A DNA stretch of 64,000 bases from Virgibacillus halotolerans (GTDB lineage Bacteria; Bacillota; Bacilli; Bacillales; Amphibacillaceae): the NCBI RefSeq assembly GCF_016908515.1, contig NZ_JAFBEA010000013.1, forward strand, positions 1 through 64,000. The letters run 5' to 3'. Made by a program: the position numbers and the translations under genes. Positions 18,690-30,881 of this stretch are shown piece after piece (within the stretch, counting starts at the first letter, position 1; each line of letters opens with the position of its first letter). The notes under the pieces are model-generated. The model saw only the letters and a program-made list of their open reading frames with translations, made no database searches and had not been told where the DNA came from.

Positions 18690-19292
18690 ATGTCTGAGCA
18701 TTACTTTTCACAAAAACCTCAATCTAAAAGTTCACCCAAGACGTGGAATTATCAATTAAGAGAAAGAGAATATACGTTTACTAGTGATGTTGGTGTTTTT
18801 TCCAAAAACGAAGTAGACTTTGGTTCAAGATTATTGATTGAACAATTTAATGAACCGCCTATCGCTGGTGATTTTTTAGATCTTGGCTGTGGATATGGTC
18901 CGATTGGGATCGCATTGGCAGACTGTTATCCAGATCGAAATATACTGATGGCTGATGTTAATGAACGAGCATTGGTGTTAGCGAAGCAAAATGCTACTAA
19001 CAACCACGTTGGAAATGTTGAGTTGATTAAAAGTGACGGACTTGCCTCCATCAACAATCACTCGTTTGCAGCAATCCTCACTAATCCGCCCATTCGTGCG
19101 GGGAAGCAAGTTGTTAATAAATTGTTTGAGGAATCGAGAGCGGCTCTGGCTACAGGCGGAATGTTGTGGGTAGTTATCCAAAAAAAGCAAGGAGCACCAT
19201 CCGCTCAAAAAAAGTTAAAAGATTTATTCGGGAATGTAGAAGTGGTGACTAAAAGTAAAGGGTACTTTATATTGCGATCCTTTAATGTTTGA
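18690..19292 (+). CDS. RsmC-like 16S rRNA guanine-N2 methyltransferase (YbxB)
   Basis: This is a SAM-dependent methyltransferase of the RsmC/RlmG family, likely acting on 16S rRNA. The 200-residue protein has motif I DLGCGYGPIG near residue 66 and the catalytic motif NPPIRAGK near 132, the amino-methyltransferase NPPY variant. It is the short Firmicute form without the extra N-terminal domain of E. coli RsmC. Start ATG 18690 (MSEHYFSQ) has a weak AGGTG site; upstream codons come from the dispersed repeat. The position between rplL and rpoB matches B. subtilis ybxB. Confidence 0.9.
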   Translation: MSEHYFSQKPQSKSSPKTWNYQLREREYTFTSDVGVFSKNEVDFGSRLLIEQFNEPPIAGDFLDLGCGYGPIGIALADCYPDRNILMADVNERALVLAKQNATNNHVGNVELIKSDGLASINNHSFAAILTNPPIRAGKQVVNKLFEESRAALATGGMLWVVIQKKQGAPSAQKKLKDLFGNVEVVTKSKGYFILRSFNV

Positions 19293-19649
19293 CCCGCTAC
19301 GCAACCTATGATATGATAGTAAAATGCTAACATTGGGATTCTTATGTCAAGTAGAATCCTTATTGTATATGAAACGTATATTTCATCGGCGATCGGGGAC
19401 ACTGATAAAATTGAGAAAAATAACGTGGGGTTTTTAACTTACACTGAAAAGGGAAAGATAACTTGTCGGCAAGAAGGAAGTTCGACGAGGTTACAAGTTT
19501 AGAAATCAGTATATGCGCGACAAGCGCCTCTGACTTCGCCTTTCAGGCTCGACATTTGGCGGGTAACATTTAAAAACCTTTTTTTCATTTCAATTTTTAA
19601 TTGGTAGACGGTTACCTATGGAATAGCCGTAATCAATGATTTTATAATG
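19293..19649. other. Spacer upstream of rpoB with inverted repeats
   Basis: No gene is seen in this 350-base stretch. AACTTGT (19460-19466) can pair with ACAAGTT (19493-19499), with GTCG and CGAC inside. The block around 19515-19560 (GCGCGACAAGCGCCTCTGAC and following) is GC-richer than its surroundings and looks like an inserted repeat. A TATAAT at 19643-19648 has no good -35. Confidence 0.4.
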
Positions 19650-19713
19650 TTGGTTGATAGAACGAAGTGTGTTAGAATTCGAAAAACAAAACTGGAATAA
19701 AGTTTATTTCAGT
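19650..19713 (+). promoter_or_regulatory. Candidate rpoB promoter and leader hairpin
   Basis: TTGGTT (19650-19655) and TAGAAT (19673-19678) are 17 bases apart with an extended -10 TG. The transcript would soon meet a hairpin, ACTGGAATA (19691-19699) with TATTTCAGT (19705-19713), followed by GCGTTTTT, an attenuator-like arrangement before rpoB. Confidence 0.5.
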
Positions 19714-19797
19714 GCGTTTTTCTAAATATAATAATCATTTTTGTAGAGGAAACTACTAATAAACCTACGGAAATGTATGATTTAAGGGGTGAAGCAG

Positions 19798-22700
19798 TTG
19801 ACAGGTCAACTAGTTCAGTATGGACGGCACCGCCAACGCAGGAGCTATGCGCGCATCAGTGAAGTATTAGAGTTGCCAAATTTAATCGAAATTCAAACAG
19901 CTTCTTATCAATGGTTTCTTGAGGAAGGTTTGAAGGAAATGTTTCAGGACATTTCTCCCATCGAGGACTTCACAGGAAACTTATCATTGGAATTTGTTGA
20001 TTACAGTTTAAGTGATCCAAAGTATCCTGTTGAGGAGTCAAAAGAAAGAGATGTCACGTACAACGCTCCACTTCGCGTTAAGGTTCGTTTAATTAACAAT
20101 GAAACCGGAGAAGTAAAAGAGCAAGAAGTATTTATGGGAGATTTCCCGCTTATGACAGACACAGGAACATTTGTAATTAATGGGGCAGAGCGGGTAATTG
20201 TATCACAGCTTGTGCGCTCACCAAGTGTCTATTATAACGAAAAAATCGATAAAAATGGAAAAAGAGGCGTAACCGCGACTGTGATTCCAAACCGTGGAGC
20301 ATGGTTGGAATTTGAAACGGATGCAAAAGATGTCGTTTATGTTCGCATTGATCGTACGCGAAAAATGCCAATCACGGTACTATTGCGCGCGCTTGGGTTC
20401 GGCTCAGATCAGGATATCACTGATCTCCTAGGGGAAAGTGAATACCTCAAAAACACGCTCGAAAAGGATAATACAGAAACGACTGAAAAAGCGCTATTAG
20501 AAATCTATGAGCGTTTACGTCCAGGTGAACCACCTACAGTAGAAAATGCAAAAAACCTATTAGTGACTCGCTTTTTTGATCCGAAACGCTATGACCTTGC
20601 ACGTGTTGGTCGTTATAAAATGAATAAAAAATTGCATATTAAGAACCGATTATTTAATCAAATCTTAGCAGAAACGATCGTTGATCACGAAACTGGGGAA
20701 GTTTTAGCGCAAAAAGGTGATAAATTAGAGCGTAAATTGCTAGACAAACTCATTCCACATTTAGATAGTGAAGATAATAAACTCGGGAAAAAGGCAGTTA
20801 GCCTCCAGAGCGGCGTACTTGAAGATGACGTCATCGTTCAATCTATTAAGATTATAGATCCGACTGATCCTAGCGGAGAACGCGAATTGGATGTAGTTGG
20901 AAACGCGGGTGTAGAATCAGAAGTTAAAAACATTACGCCTGCAGATATTCTATCATCGATCAGTTATTTCTTTAACTTGCTCCACCGTGTTGGGGATACA
21001 GATGATATTGATCATTTGGGTAATCGTAGACTTCGTTCTGTTGGGGAGCTATTGCAAAACCAATTTCGTATTGGCTTGTCTCGTATGGAACGTGTTGTAC
21101 GCGAAAGAATGTCTATTCAGGACACATCCAGTATAACACCACAACAATTAATTAATATACGTCCGGTGATTGCGTCCATTAAAGAGTTCTTTGGTAGTTC
21201 GCAGTTGTCCCAGTTTATGGACCAAACAAACCCGTTGGCAGAACTTACACATAAGCGTCGTTTGTCAGCGCTCGGACCTGGTGGACTCACACGTGAACGT
21301 GCAGGCATGGAAGTACGTGACGTTCACTACTCTCACTATGGTCGTATGTGTCCAATTGAAACGCCTGAGGGACCTAACATTGGGTTAATTAACTCGTTAT
21401 CAAGTTATGCGAAGGTAAATACATTTGGCTTTATTGAAACGCCATTCCGAAGAGTTGACCCGGAGACAGGTAAAGTAACTGCGCATATTGATTACTTAAC
21501 TGCAGATGAAGAGGATAACTACATCACTGCACAAGCAAATGCAAAGTTGAATGAGGATGGCAGTTTTAAAAATGAAGAAGTTATTGCGCGTTTCCGTGGG
21601 GAAAACACAGCTGTACCTCGTGATCAAATTGATTATATGGATGTTTCGCCAAAACAGGTGGTCTCAGCTGCTACAGCATGTATCCCATTCTTGGAAAATG
21701 ATGACTCAAACCGTGCCTTGATGGGTGCGAACATGCAGCGACAAGCAGTACCGTTGATGCAGCCGGAAGCGCCAATTGTTGGAACAGGTATGGAGTATGT
21801 GAATGGTAAGGACTCCGGCGCTGCAATTATTTGTCAACATGATGGTATTGTAGAGCGGGTAGAAGCGAAAGAAGTGCAAGTACGCAGGATATCTGTTGTA
21901 GATGGTAAAGAGGTACAAGGTGATATAGACCATTATCGTCTGCAAAAATATATCCGTTCCAATCAGGGAACCTGTTATAACCAGCGCCCCATTGTAAGTG
22001 AAGGCGACAGGGTAACAAGTGGTGAGGTTTTAGCGGATGGACCTTCGATGGAAAATGGAGAACTAGCATTAGGTCGTAACGTACTAGTCGGATTTATGAC
22101 TTGGGAAGGTTACAACTATGAAGATGCTATTATCATGAGTGAAAGACTTGTAAAAGACGACGATTTCACATCCATTCACATTGAAGAATATGAATCAGAG
22201 GCACGTGATACGAAGCTTGGACCGGAAGAGATTACGAGAGATATTCCTAACGTTGGGGAAGAAGCCTTGAAGAACCTTAACGAACACGGGATCATCCGTG
22301 TTGGTGCAGAAGTAACAGATGGTGATATTTTAGTAGGTAAAGTTACGCCTAAAGGGGTAACGGAATTATCTGCTGAAGAGCGTTTGCTTCATGCAATCTT
22401 TGGTGAAAAAGCCCGTGAAGTGCGTGATACGTCATTAAGAGTACCACACGGTGCTGGCGGGATCGTGCATGATGTCAAGATATTCAACCGTGAAGATGGT
22501 GATGAGTTACCACCAGGTGTTAATCAGTTGGTGCGTGCATATATCGTCCAGAAGCGGAAGATCTCTGAAGGGGATAAAATGGCAGGTCGTCACGGTAACA
22601 AAGGGGTAATATCGAAATTATTACCTGAAGAGGATATGCCGTTCTTACCTGATGGTACACCGGTTGATGTGATGTTGAATCCGTTAGGTGTTCCATCACG

Positions 22701-23334
22701 AATGAACATCGGTCAAGTATTTGAAATGCATTTAGGAATGGCTGCTAGACAACTCGGCCTGCATGTTGCTACACCCGTATTTGATGGTGCGACAGAGGAA
22801 GATGTGTGGGAGACGTTGGAAGAAGCAGGCATGGCTAGAGATGCAAAAACAGTGCTGTACGACGGTAGAACCGGAGAACCATTTGATAACCGTGTATCCG
22901 TGGGCATCATGTATATGATTAAGCTTGCACATATGGTTGATGATAAATTGCATGCACGTTCAACAGGGCCATATTCGCTTGTTACACAGCAACCACTTGG
23001 TGGTAAAGCGCAATTTGGTGGACAGCGATTTGGTGAAATGGAAGTTTGGGCACTGGAGGCATATGGTGCTGCATACACACTTCAAGAAATATTAACGGTT
23101 AAATCCGATGATGTCGTCGGACGTGTAAAAACGTATGAATCAATTGTGAAAGGTGATAACGTGCCAGAGCCAGGTGTACCTGAATCATTTAAGGTACTCA
23201 TTAAAGAATTGCAAAGTCTTGGGTTGGACGTTAAAATGCTTTCCAGTACGGAAGAAGAAATTGATATGCGTGAACTTGAAGAAGATGATACACAAGCAGC
23301 AAATAAACTTAATTTAGAAGTAGAAGAAAATTAA
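19798..23334 (+). CDS. rpoB: RNA polymerase beta subunit
   Basis: RpoB forms half of the polymerase catalytic cleft. The 1178-residue protein is slightly shorter than B. subtilis (about 1193), with the difference at the C-terminus. The rifampicin-cluster region ([20 protein letters not shown] near residue 465) is wild type. [15 protein letters not shown] and the [21 protein letters not shown]-terminal block are intact. I chose TTG 19798 ([13 protein letters not shown]), 9 bases after AGGGG; GTG 19789 would lie within the ribosome binding site. It is followed by a GC-rich hairpin and rpoC. Confidence 0.97.
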   Translation: MTGQLVQYGRHRQRRSYARISEVLELPNLIEIQTASYQWFLEEGLKEMFQDISPIEDFTGNLSLEFVDYSLSDPKYPVEESKERDVTYNAPLRVKVRLINNETGEVKEQEVFMGDFPLMTDTGTFVINGAERVIVSQLVRSPSVYYNEKIDKNGKRGVTATVIPNRGAWLEFETDAKDVVYVRIDRTRKMPITVLLRALGFGSDQDITDLLGESEYLKNTLEKDNTETTEKALLEIYERLRPGEPPTVENAKNLLVTRFFDPKRYDLARVGRYKMNKKLHIKNRLFNQILAETIVDHETGEVLAQKGDKLERKLLDKLIPHLDSEDNKLGKKAVSLQSGVLEDDVIVQSIKIIDPTDPSGERELDVVGNAGVESEVKNITPADILSSISYFFNLLHRVGDTDDIDHLGNRRLRSVGELLQNQFRIGLSRMERVVRERMSIQDTSSITPQQLINIRPVIASIKEFFGSSQLSQFMDQTNPLAELTHKRRLSALGPGGLTRERAGMEVRDVHYSHYGRMCPIETPEGPNIGLINSLSSYAKVNTFGFIETPFRRVDPETGKVTAHIDYLTADEEDNYITAQANAKLNEDGSFKNEEVIARFRGENTAVPRDQIDYMDVSPKQVVSAATACIPFLENDDSNRALMGANMQRQAVPLMQPEAPIVGTGMEYVNGKDSGAAIICQHDGIVERVEAKEVQVRRISVVDGKEVQGDIDHYRLQKYIRSNQGTCYNQRPIVSEGDRVTSGEVLADGPSMENGELALGRNVLVGFMTWEGYNYEDAIIMSERLVKDDDFTSIHIEEYESEARDTKLGPEEITRDIPNVGEEALKNLNEHGIIRVGAEVTDGDILVGKVTPKGVTELSAEERLLHAIFGEKAREVRDTSLRVPHGAGGIVHDVKIFNREDGDELPPGVNQLVRAYIVQKRKISEGDKMAGRHGNKGVISKLLPEEDMPFLPDGTPVDVMLNPLGVPSRMNIGQVFEMHLGMAARQLGLHVATPVFDGATEEDVWETLEEAGMARDAKTVLYDGRTGEPFDNRVSVGIMYMIKLAHMVDDKLHARSTGPYSLVTQQPLGGKAQFGGQRFGEMEVWALEAYGAAYTLQEILTVKSDDVVGRVKTYESIVKGDNVPEPGVPESFKVLIKELQSLGLDVKMLSSTEEEIDMRELEEDDTQAANKLNLEVEEN

Positions 23335-23341
23335 AAGTAAA

Positions 23342-23373
23342 GGAGAGTCGCCTCGTAAACGGGGCGAATCTCC
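23342..23373 (+). other. Intercistronic hairpin between rpoB and rpoC
   Basis: GGAGAGTCGCCTCG (23342-23355) pairs nearly perfectly with CGGGGCGAATCTCC (23360-23373) around TAAA. There is no clean T run, so it looks like an RNA processing or stability element rather than a terminator. Confidence 0.6.
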
Positions 23374-23518
23374 AGTTTAATTTTAGAATATAAAATAGAG
23401 CTTAAGGTTTCGGTATCAATGAAATGAAGGTTTTCTTACCGACTGTATGATGAACTTCTACTCAACGCGAGTTTTGTTTCACATAACAACGGTAAAACAT
23501 AAAAGGGAGGTAGGCCCC

Positions 23519-26500
23519 TTGTTGGATGTAAATAACTTTGAGTTTATGAAAATTGGTTTGGCTTCTCCGGAGAAAATTCGCTCATGGTCTTATGGCGAGG
23601 TAAAAAAACCGGAAACAATTAACTATCGTACATTAAAACCTGAAAAAGATGGTCTGTTTTGTGAACGTATTTTCGGGCCGCAAAAAGATTGGGAATGTCA
23701 CTGCGGGAAATATAAGCGTGTACGCTATAAAGGTGTTGTTTGTGATCGGTGTGGTGTAGAGGTAACGAAATCCAAAGTTCGTCGTGAACGTATGGGTCAT
23801 CTTGAATTAGCGGCACCAGTATCGCACATCTGGTATTTCAAAGGAATACCAAGCCGGATGGGACTTGTGTTAGATATGTCTCCACGTGCACTGGAAGAAG
23901 TTATCTATTTTGCAGCATATATTGTAACTGAACCAGGAAATACACCTTTAGAGAAAAAACAGTTATTGTCTGAGAAAGAATATCGGGCATATTATGACAA
24001 GTACGGTAAATCATTTAAAGCTCAAATGGGTGCTGAAGCTATTCGCAAACTCTTGCAGGATATTGATCTTGTGAAAGAAGTGGATGGATTAAAAGAAGAA
24101 TTGAAGAGCGTTCAAGGTCAAAGGAGAACGCGTGCAATAAAACGTTTAGAAGTAATGGAGTCATTCCGAAATTCTGGAAATGATACTTCTTGGATGGTGC
24201 TGGACGTTTTACCGGTTATTCCGCCGGAAATCCGCCCAATGGTGCAACTTGATGGGGGTCGTTTTGCAACATCCGATTTAAACGATTTGTATCGTCGTGT
24301 TATTAACCGTAATAACCGTCTAAAAAGGCTGTTGGATCTTGGGGCGCCGAGCATTATTGTACAGAATGAAAAGCGGATGCTGCAAGAAGCGGTCGATGCT
24401 TTAATTGATAACGGACGTCGTGGACGACCTGTTACAGGTCCTGGTAACCGACCATTAAAATCCTTGTCACACATGTTGAAAGGGAAGCAAGGTCGTTTCC
24501 GTCAAAACCTATTGGGAAAACGTGTGGATTATTCCGGACGATCTGTAATTGTCGTTGGACCGCATTTGAAAATGTATCAATGTGGACTACCAAAAGAAAT
24601 GGCTTTGGAACTATTCAAGCCATTTATTATGAAAGAACTTGTAGAAAAAGGAATCGCCCATAATATTAAATCGGCAAAACGTAAGATCGAACGCGTTCAT
24701 CCGGATGTATGGGATGTACTGGAAGAAGTTATTAAAGAACATCCTGTATTATTGAACCGTGCACCAACATTGCACCGGTTAGGGATACAGGCATTTGAAC
24801 CAACATTGGTTGAAGGCCGCGCTATTCGTTTGCATCCATTAGTGTGTACGGCATATAATGCTGACTTTGATGGTGACCAAATGGCTGTCCATGTTCCGTT
24901 ATCGGCTGAAGCGCAAGCAGAGGCAAGAATTTTAATGCTTGCTGCTCAAAACATTCTAAATCCAAAGGATGGTAAACCAGTTGTTACACCATCACAGGAT
25001 ATGGTACTAGGTAACTATTATTTAACATTGGAACGTGAAAAAGCCGTAGGTGAAGGAAGTGTCTTTAGTAACTTAAGTGAAGCCTTGCTTTCTTATCAAA
25101 ATGGGCATGTGCACTTGCATACGAGAGTCGCTGTGCAGGCGTCCAGCTTAAACAACAAAACATTTACGGAAGAAGAGAATGGGAAGTTGCTGATCACATC
25201 GGTCGGTAAATTAATATTCAATGAGATTTTACCAGAATCATTCCCGTATATAAACGAACCAACGAAGCATAACTTGGAAATTGAAACACCAGCGCACTAC
25301 TTTGTTGAAAGTGGTGTGAATATAAAAGAAGAAATTGAAAAGCGGGATATCATCAAGCCATTTAAAAAAGGCTTCCTCGGTGATATTATCGCTGAAGTGT
25401 TCAAGCGCTTCAAGATTAGTGAAACATCTAAAATGCTTGACCGTATGAAGGATCTCGGTTTCAGCTATTCAACAAAAGCTGGTATGACGGTTGGTGTATC
25501 CGACATTGTTGTACTAGAGGAAAAACAAGAAATTCTCAAAGAATCACATGACAAAGTGGAAAACGTATCAAAACAATTCCGCCGTGGTTTAATTACAGAC
25601 GAAGAGCGGTATGACAGAGTAATCGCTATTTGGTCGCAAGCTAAAGATGTCATTCAGGCTAAATTGATGGGTTCATTGAGTTCAAAAAACCCTATATTTA
25701 TGATGAGTGATTCAGGAGCGAGGGGTAACGCATCTAACTTTACGCAACTTGCGGGTATGCGTGGTCTGATGGCCAACCCATCTGGTAAGATCATTGAACT
25801 GCCAATCATTTCAAGTTTCCGTGAAGGGTTAACGGTGCTGGAATACTTTATTTCTACGCATGGTGCTCGTAAAGGACTTGCTGATACGGCACTGAAAACA
25901 GCGGATTCTGGTTATCTAACAAGACGACTGGTTGATGTTGCGCAAGATGTCATTGTTCGTGAAGCAGACTGTGGAACGGATCGTGGTTTGACAGTTTCTG
26001 CATTAACAGATGGCTCAGAATTGATCGAACCATTGAATGATCGATTAATTGGACGTACTGCTTTTGTTGCGGTAAAACATCCTGAAACAGATGAAGTAAT
26101 CATTGAAAGTGATGAGGTAATTTCTGAAGATCAAGCCAAACAAATTGATGACGCAGGGATAGAAAGTGTAACCATACGCTCCGCATTTACATGTAATACG
26201 AAGCACGGTGTCTGTCAAAAATGTTATGGACGTAACCTTGCAACTGGTTCCGATGTTGAAGTAGGGGAAGCTGTTGGTATTATCGCAGCACAATCTATTG
26301 GTGAGCCAGGTACACAGTTAACGATGCGTACTTTCCATACAGGCGGTGTTGCAGGAGACGATATTACACAAGGTTTACCGCGTATTCAAGAATTGTTTGA
26401 AGCTCGAAATCCAAAAGGGCAAGCAGTTATTAGTGAAGTCCATGGTATCGTAGAAGAAATTAAAGAAGTAAAAGATAAGCAGGAAATCATCGTTAAAGGT

Positions 26501-27130
26501 GATGTTGAACAACGTGCTTATCCGGTTCCATACAATGCGCGTATGAAAGTGGCTGTTGGCGATGAAGTCATTGCTGGTCAAGAGCTCACAGAGGGGTCTG
26601 TGGATCCGAAAGACCTGCTTCGCGTTCAAGGTGTTGAGGGTGTTCAAGACTACCTACTACGTGAAGTTCAACGGGTATACCGCATGCAAGGTGTTGAAAT
26701 TGGTGATAAACACGTAGAAGTGATGGTGCGACAAATGCTACGTAAAATTCGGGTTGTGGACGCTGGAGATACAAATGTACTTCCTGGCTCATTGCTTGAG
26801 ATCCACCAGTTTAAACAAGCTAACCACAGTGTACTTACTGAAGGAAAGCAACCAGCAATCGGTAAGCCGATGTTACTTGGAATCACAAAAGCATCACTTG
26901 AAACGGATTCGTTCCTATCTGCGGCATCCTTCCAGGAAACAACGCGCGTGCTTACAGATGCAGCTATAAAAGGCAAGCGTGATGAGTTGTTAGGTCTGAA
27001 AGAGAACGTCATTATCGGGAAGCTTGTACCTGCTGGAACTGGTATGCACCGCTACCGTAATGTAGAAGCGTCCTTAGATCTAAAGGCAGAAGAAGTAGAA
27101 GAAAGTGAAGAAACAGAAACAATTCAATAA
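23519..27130 (+). CDS. rpoC: RNA polymerase beta' subunit
   Basis: RpoC holds the active-site magnesium. The 1203-residue protein has the N-terminal zinc ribbon ([13 protein letters not shown]...CDRCG, from about residue 60), the invariant [12 protein letters not shown] near residue 447, the bridge and trigger regions ([17 protein letters not shown]), and the second zinc site (CGTDRG with [11 protein letters not shown]). I chose TTG 23519 ([10 protein letters not shown], as in B. subtilis), 8 bases after GGGAGG; the longer upstream open frame of 24 codons is not native. A large hairpin follows the gene. Confidence 0.97.
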   Translation: MLDVNNFEFMKIGLASPEKIRSWSYGEVKKPETINYRTLKPEKDGLFCERIFGPQKDWECHCGKYKRVRYKGVVCDRCGVEVTKSKVRRERMGHLELAAPVSHIWYFKGIPSRMGLVLDMSPRALEEVIYFAAYIVTEPGNTPLEKKQLLSEKEYRAYYDKYGKSFKAQMGAEAIRKLLQDIDLVKEVDGLKEELKSVQGQRRTRAIKRLEVMESFRNSGNDTSWMVLDVLPVIPPEIRPMVQLDGGRFATSDLNDLYRRVINRNNRLKRLLDLGAPSIIVQNEKRMLQEAVDALIDNGRRGRPVTGPGNRPLKSLSHMLKGKQGRFRQNLLGKRVDYSGRSVIVVGPHLKMYQCGLPKEMALELFKPFIMKELVEKGIAHNIKSAKRKIERVHPDVWDVLEEVIKEHPVLLNRAPTLHRLGIQAFEPTLVEGRAIRLHPLVCTAYNADFDGDQMAVHVPLSAEAQAEARILMLAAQNILNPKDGKPVVTPSQDMVLGNYYLTLEREKAVGEGSVFSNLSEALLSYQNGHVHLHTRVAVQASSLNNKTFTEEENGKLLITSVGKLIFNEILPESFPYINEPTKHNLEIETPAHYFVESGVNIKEEIEKRDIIKPFKKGFLGDIIAEVFKRFKISETSKMLDRMKDLGFSYSTKAGMTVGVSDIVVLEEKQEILKESHDKVENVSKQFRRGLITDEERYDRVIAIWSQAKDVIQAKLMGSLSSKNPIFMMSDSGARGNASNFTQLAGMRGLMANPSGKIIELPIISSFREGLTVLEYFISTHGARKGLADTALKTADSGYLTRRLVDVAQDVIVREADCGTDRGLTVSALTDGSELIEPLNDRLIGRTAFVAVKHPETDEVIIESDEVISEDQAKQIDDAGIESVTIRSAFTCNTKHGVCQKCYGRNLATGSDVEVGEAVGIIAAQSIGEPGTQLTMRTFHTGGVAGDDITQGLPRIQELFEARNPKGQAVISEVHGIVEEIKEVKDKQEIIVKGDVEQRAYPVPYNARMKVAVGDEVIAGQELTEGSVDPKDLLRVQGVEGVQDYLLREVQRVYRMQGVEIGDKHVEVMVRQMLRKIRVVDAGDTNVLPGSLLEIHQFKQANHSVLTEGKQPAIGKPMLLGITKASLETDSFLSAASFQETTRVLTDAAIKGKRDELLGLKENVIIGKLVPAGTGMHRYRNVEASLDLKAEEVEESEETETIQ

Positions 27131-27138
27131 AAAGTTAA

Positions 27139-27178
27139 GGCGCCACGTCTCCGATGATCTTAAGGTCATCGGGGCGCT
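27139..27178 (+). other. Compound hairpin after rpoC
   Basis: GCGCC (27140-27144) pairs with GGCGC (27173-27177), and inside it CCGATGA (27151-27157) pairs with TCATCGG (27166-27172). A T run is lacking. It parallels the rpoB-rpoC hairpin and may protect or process the rpoC mRNA 3' end; weak termination is also possible. Confidence 0.55.
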
Positions 27179-27240
27179 CTAACCGGACATGACACATTAA
27201 CAAGAAAACTTCGGAAGCACTAAAAAATAGTAATTATATA

Positions 27241-27269
27241 TTGACAATAAAAAACGAGAATGGTACTAT
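27241..27269 (+). promoter_or_regulatory. Promoter of rplGB
   Basis: Consensus TTGACA (27241-27246) and TACTAT (27264-27269) are 17 bases apart with an extended -10 TGG. The str cluster (rplGB, rpsL, rpsG, fusA) can start here. Confidence 0.8.
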
Positions 27270-27315
27270 ATTCTAGGTGCTTCCGATTACCCTTGTTACT
27301 TTGGAGGATTTAAAT

Positions 27316-27567
27316 ATGTCTTATGAAAAAGTGACAAAAGCGAAATCGCATATCATTATCGGAACAAAACAAACACTTAAATCCATGAAAAATGGAGAAA
27401 TAAGTGAAGTGTATATCGCTGATGATGCTGATCAGCAAATAACACAAAAAGTAGCTAGTTTAGCGAATGAATTGGAAATACCTTGTCAGCGTGTAGATTC
27501 TATGAAAAAGTTAGGTGCCGCTTGTGGTATAGAAGTCGGTGCATCTACTGTGGCGATAAAGAAATAG
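27316..27567 (+). CDS. rplGB: L7Ae-family kink-turn RNA-binding protein (YbxF)
   Basis: This is a small ribosome-associated homologue of archaeal L7Ae that binds kink-turn RNA. The 83-residue protein has the fold's signature: [24 protein letters not shown] in the first half, and [17 protein letters not shown] at the end, where the conserved loop contacts RNA. ATG 27316 follows TTGGAGGATT. The order rpoC-ybxF-rpsL is standard. Its exact role on the ribosome is not established. Confidence 0.92.
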   Translation: MSYEKVTKAKSHIIIGTKQTLKSMKNGEISEVYIADDADQQITQKVASLANELEIPCQRVDSMKKLGAACGIEVGASTVAIKK

Positions 27568-27713
27568 TTGTTTTGGTGAAGTAAACTTCACGAAGACTTT
27601 GTTTTTTGCCGAAGGATGAACCACCTGGCTATGTGGTATTACAAATAGCCTGAAACAATGCTGGTTACTGCTTTTTATTTCATTATAAATTATAAGAGGG
27701 GAGGACAAATTCA

Positions 27714-28130
27714 ATGCCTACAATTAATCAACTTGTACGTAAAGGTCGTATAAGCAAACCAAAGAAATATGATTCACCAGCACTTAATAGAGGGTATAAT
27801 AGCTTTAAAAAGAAAGTTACTAAATTAAACTCTCCACAAAAACGTGGCGTGTGTACACGTGTTGGTACATTGACTCCGAAAAAACCGAACTCAGCACTTC
27901 GTAAGTATGCGCGTGTTCGTTTGTCAAACAACATGGAAGTAACTGCATATATCCCTGGAATTGGTCACAATCTACAAGAACACAGTGTTGTCTTGCTACG
28001 CGGAGGTCGTGTAAAAGACTTACCAGGTGTACGTTATCACGTTGTTCGTGGTGCACTTGACACTGCTGGTGTAGAAGGCCGTGGCCAAGGACGTTCTAAA
28101 TATGGAACTAAAAGACCTAAAAAGAAATAA
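27714..28130 (+). CDS. rpsL: 30S ribosomal protein S12
   Basis: S12 sits at the decoding centre and governs accuracy. The 138-residue protein has the conserved [11 protein letters not shown] loop near residue 53 with wild-type Lys, and the [29 protein letters not shown] region near residue 80. Positions linked to streptomycin resistance are wild type by eye. The ribosome binding site is GAGGGGAGG. It is the first gene of the classical str set after rplGB. Confidence 0.97.
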   Translation: MPTINQLVRKGRISKPKKYDSPALNRGYNSFKKKVTKLNSPQKRGVCTRVGTLTPKKPNSALRKYARVRLSNNMEVTAYIPGIGHNLQEHSVVLLRGGRVKDLPGVRYHVVRGALDTAGVEGRGQGRSKYGTKRPKKK

Positions 28131-28167
28131 TCGTAACATAAACAAGTAAAAGAAAGGAGGAGGACAT

Positions 28168-28638
28168 ATGCCACGTAAAGGACCAGTACCTAAGCGCGAT
28201 GTCTTGCCGGATCCACTTTACAATTCGAAACTAGTGACTCGGCTAATTAACCAAATTATGATTGATGGTAAGCGAGGTATAGCTCAAAAAATTCTTTATA
28301 AAGCATTTGAATTAGTCGGCGAAAGAAGCGGACAAAATGCAATGGAAGTTTTTGAACAAGCAATGAAAAACGTAATGCCTGTACTTGAAGTACGCGCACG
28401 CCGTGTTGGTGGATCAAACTACCAAGTACCAATGGAGGTACGCCCGGAACGCCGTCAAGCACTAGGCTTACGCTACCTTGTTAACTATTCACGCTTACGC
28501 GGTGAAAAGACAATGGAAGAACGTCTTGCTAATGAAATCTTAGATGCATCCAACAATACAGGAGCATCTGTGAAAAAACGCGAAGAATTGCACAAAATGG
28601 CTGAAGCGAATAAAGCATTCGCTCACTACCGTTGGTAA
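28168..28638 (+). CDS. rpsG: 30S ribosomal protein S7
   Basis: S7 nucleates assembly of the 30S head and lines the E site. The 156-residue protein has the expected basic N-terminus ([20 protein letters not shown]), the [18 protein letters not shown] beta-hairpin near residue 72 and the C-terminal [31 protein letters not shown] precedes the start. It lies 37 bases after rpsL. Confidence 0.97.
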   Translation: MPRKGPVPKRDVLPDPLYNSKLVTRLINQIMIDGKRGIAQKILYKAFELVGERSGQNAMEVFEQAMKNVMPVLEVRARRVGGSNYQVPMEVRPERRQALGLRYLVNYSRLRGEKTMEERLANEILDASNNTGASVKKREELHKMAEANKAFAHYRW

Positions 28639-28680
28639 AATAAAACAACTAAAAGCTTATAAGAGGAAGGAGAAGAATAC

Positions 28681-30759
28681 ATGGCTAGAGAGTTCTCCTT
28701 GGAAAGAACACGTAATCTTGGTATTATGGCGCATATTGATGCAGGTAAAACCACTACTACTGAACGTATTCTTTTCTACACAGGACGTATTCATAAGATT
28801 GGTGAAACACATGAAGGTGCTTCACAAATGGACTGGATGGAGCAGGAGCAGGAACGTGGAATCACGATCACCTCTGCTGCGACAACCGCAGCATGGAAAG
28901 ATCACCGTATTAACATCATTGATACACCTGGACACGTGGACTTCACAGTAGAAGTTGAACGTTCTCTACGTGTACTTGATGGTGCTGTTACTGTACTTGA
29001 TGCGCAATCTGGTGTAGAACCACAAACAGAAACTGTTTGGCGTCAAGCAACAACATATGGTGTTCCAAGAGCTGTATTCATTAACAAAATGGATAAAATT
29101 GGTGCAGACTTCCTTTACGCTACAGACACTTTGAGAGAGCGTTTGGGAGCTAATGCACACCCAGTTCAGTTACCTATTGGTGCTGAAGACAATTTTGAAG
29201 GAATTATTGACCTGATCAACATGGAAGCACATTACTACCTTGATGATTTAGGTAAAACTGATGAATCACGTGAGATTCCTGCAGAGTACAAAGAAAAAGC
29301 GGAAGAATTACGTGCGGAATTGGTTGAATCGGTTTCAGAGCTAGACGAAGAGCTAATGATGAAGTATTTAGAAGGAGAAGAAATCTCCAACGAAGAACTG
29401 AAGCAAGCGATTCGTAATGCAACACTAGCTGTTGAATTTTATCCGGTATTCTGTGGTTCAGCATTTAAGAATAAAGGTGTTCAACTATTACTTGATGCTG
29501 TAATTGATTATTTGCCTGCACCAACAGATGTAGCAGCTATTGAAGGTATCGTTCCTGAAACAGAAGACAAAGTAACACGTGCAGCAGACGATAGTGCTCC
29601 ATTCTCTGCGCTAGCATTTAAAGTTATGACAGACCCTTACGTAGGTAAATTAACATTCTTCCGCGTATATTCTGGAACTTTGGACGCTGGTTCATATGTT
29701 AGAAACTCTGTTAAAGGTAAACGTGAACGCGTTGGACGTATTCTTCAGATGCATGCGAACTCCCGTCAGGAAATTTCAACTGTATATTCCGGCGAAATCG
29801 CTGCAGCAGTTGGTTTAAAAGATACTTCAACAGGGGACACATTATGTGACGAAAAGAATCTGGTTATTCTTGAGTCAATGGAATTCCCTGAACCAGTTAT
29901 TGGTGTTGCAATTGAACCAAAAACAAAAGCAGACCAAGATAAAATGGGTACAGCTTTAGCGAAATTAGCTGAAGAAGATCCAACGTTTAAAACCGAGTCA
30001 GATGAAGAAACAGGGCAAACGATTATTTCTGGTATGGGTGAACTCCATCTTGATATCATTGTTGATCGTTTGAAACGTGAATTTAAAGTAGACGCAAACG
30101 TTGGTGCGCCGGAAGTAGCATATCGTGAAACTTTCCGTTCATCAGCTGAAGTTGAAGGTAAATTCATTCGTCAGTCCGGTGGTCGTGGACAGTATGGTCA
30201 TGTTTGGGTCAAATTTGAACCAAACGAAGAGGGTGCCGGTTTTGAGTTTGAAAACAAAATCGTTGGTGGTACAGTGCCACGCGAATACATCCCTTCCGTT
30301 GAAGCTGGTATTAAAGAATCATTGGAAACTGGTGTATTAGCTGGCTATCCATTAATTGATGTTAAAGCACGACTTTACGATGGAAGCTACCATGATGTTG
30401 ACTCAAACGAGATGGCATTTAAAATCGCTGGTTCAATGGCATTAAAAGCAGCGAAGAATAAGTGTAATCCTGTCTTACTTGAACCAATGATGAAGGTTGA
30501 AATTGTTATCCCAGAAGAATATATGGGAGATATCATGGGAGATGTAACGTCTCGTCGTGGCCGTGTAGATGGTATGGAAGCACGTGGTAATGCACAACTT
30601 GTTAGAGGCTTCGTTCCACTTGCTGAAATGTTTGGCTATGCAACTGCATTGCGTTCAAACACGCAAGGTCGTGGAACATTTACAATGGTATTCGATCACT
30701 ATGAAGAAGTGCCGAAGAGCATTTCAGAAGAAATTATCAAGAAGAACGCTGGAGAATAA
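28681..30759 (+). CDS. fusA: Elongation factor G
   Basis: EF-G drives translocation and ribosome recycling. The 692-residue GTPase has G1 [14 protein letters not shown] near residue 17, the switch [10 protein letters not shown] near 82 and NKMDKIGAD near 136. Domains II-V follow, including [15 protein letters not shown] in domain IV and [13 protein letters not shown] in domain V. A single canonical copy sits between rpsG and tuf. Confidence 0.97.
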   Translation: MAREFSLERTRNLGIMAHIDAGKTTTTERILFYTGRIHKIGETHEGASQMDWMEQEQERGITITSAATTAAWKDHRINIIDTPGHVDFTVEVERSLRVLDGAVTVLDAQSGVEPQTETVWRQATTYGVPRAVFINKMDKIGADFLYATDTLRERLGANAHPVQLPIGAEDNFEGIIDLINMEAHYYLDDLGKTDESREIPAEYKEKAEELRAELVESVSELDEELMMKYLEGEEISNEELKQAIRNATLAVEFYPVFCGSAFKNKGVQLLLDAVIDYLPAPTDVAAIEGIVPETEDKVTRAADDSAPFSALAFKVMTDPYVGKLTFFRVYSGTLDAGSYVRNSVKGKRERVGRILQMHANSRQEISTVYSGEIAAAVGLKDTSTGDTLCDEKNLVILESMEFPEPVIGVAIEPKTKADQDKMGTALAKLAEEDPTFKTESDEETGQTIISGMGELHLDIIVDRLKREFKVDANVGAPEVAYRETFRSSAEVEGKFIRQSGGRGQYGHVWVKFEPNEEGAGFEFENKIVGGTVPREYIPSVEAGIKESLETGVLAGYPLIDVKARLYDGSYHDVDSNEMAFKIAGSMALKAAKNKCNPVLLEPMMKVEIVIPEEYMGDIMGDVTSRRGRVDGMEARGNAQLVRGFVPLAEMFGYATALRSNTQGRGTFTMVFDHYEEVPKSISEEIIKKNAGE

Positions 30760-30803
30760 TTGATTTATTCTTGAATCTGCAGTATAACTTTAGTGAGAGT
30801 CAA

Positions 30804-30826
30804 GAAATAACTTTTAAAGTTATTTC
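30804..30826. other. Palindrome between fusA and tuf
   Basis: GAAATAACTTT and AAAGTTATTTC form a 23-base palindrome with a central T in the 122-base fusA-tuf gap. It could be a processing or stability hairpin. No convincing separate tuf promoter is seen. Confidence 0.45.
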
Positions 30827-30881
30827 CTGGCCGCACTTAAAATAAAAAATACTTTTATTTATTTAAAGGAGGAACTATATA

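Noticed and set aside
21190-21300. Possible rifampicin-resistance change in rpoB
   Set aside because: The cluster reads wild type; Ala at the position of E. coli Ser522 is the normal Bacillus residue.
27860-27910. Possible streptomycin-resistance change in rpsL
   Set aside because: The [11 protein letters not shown] loop is wild type.
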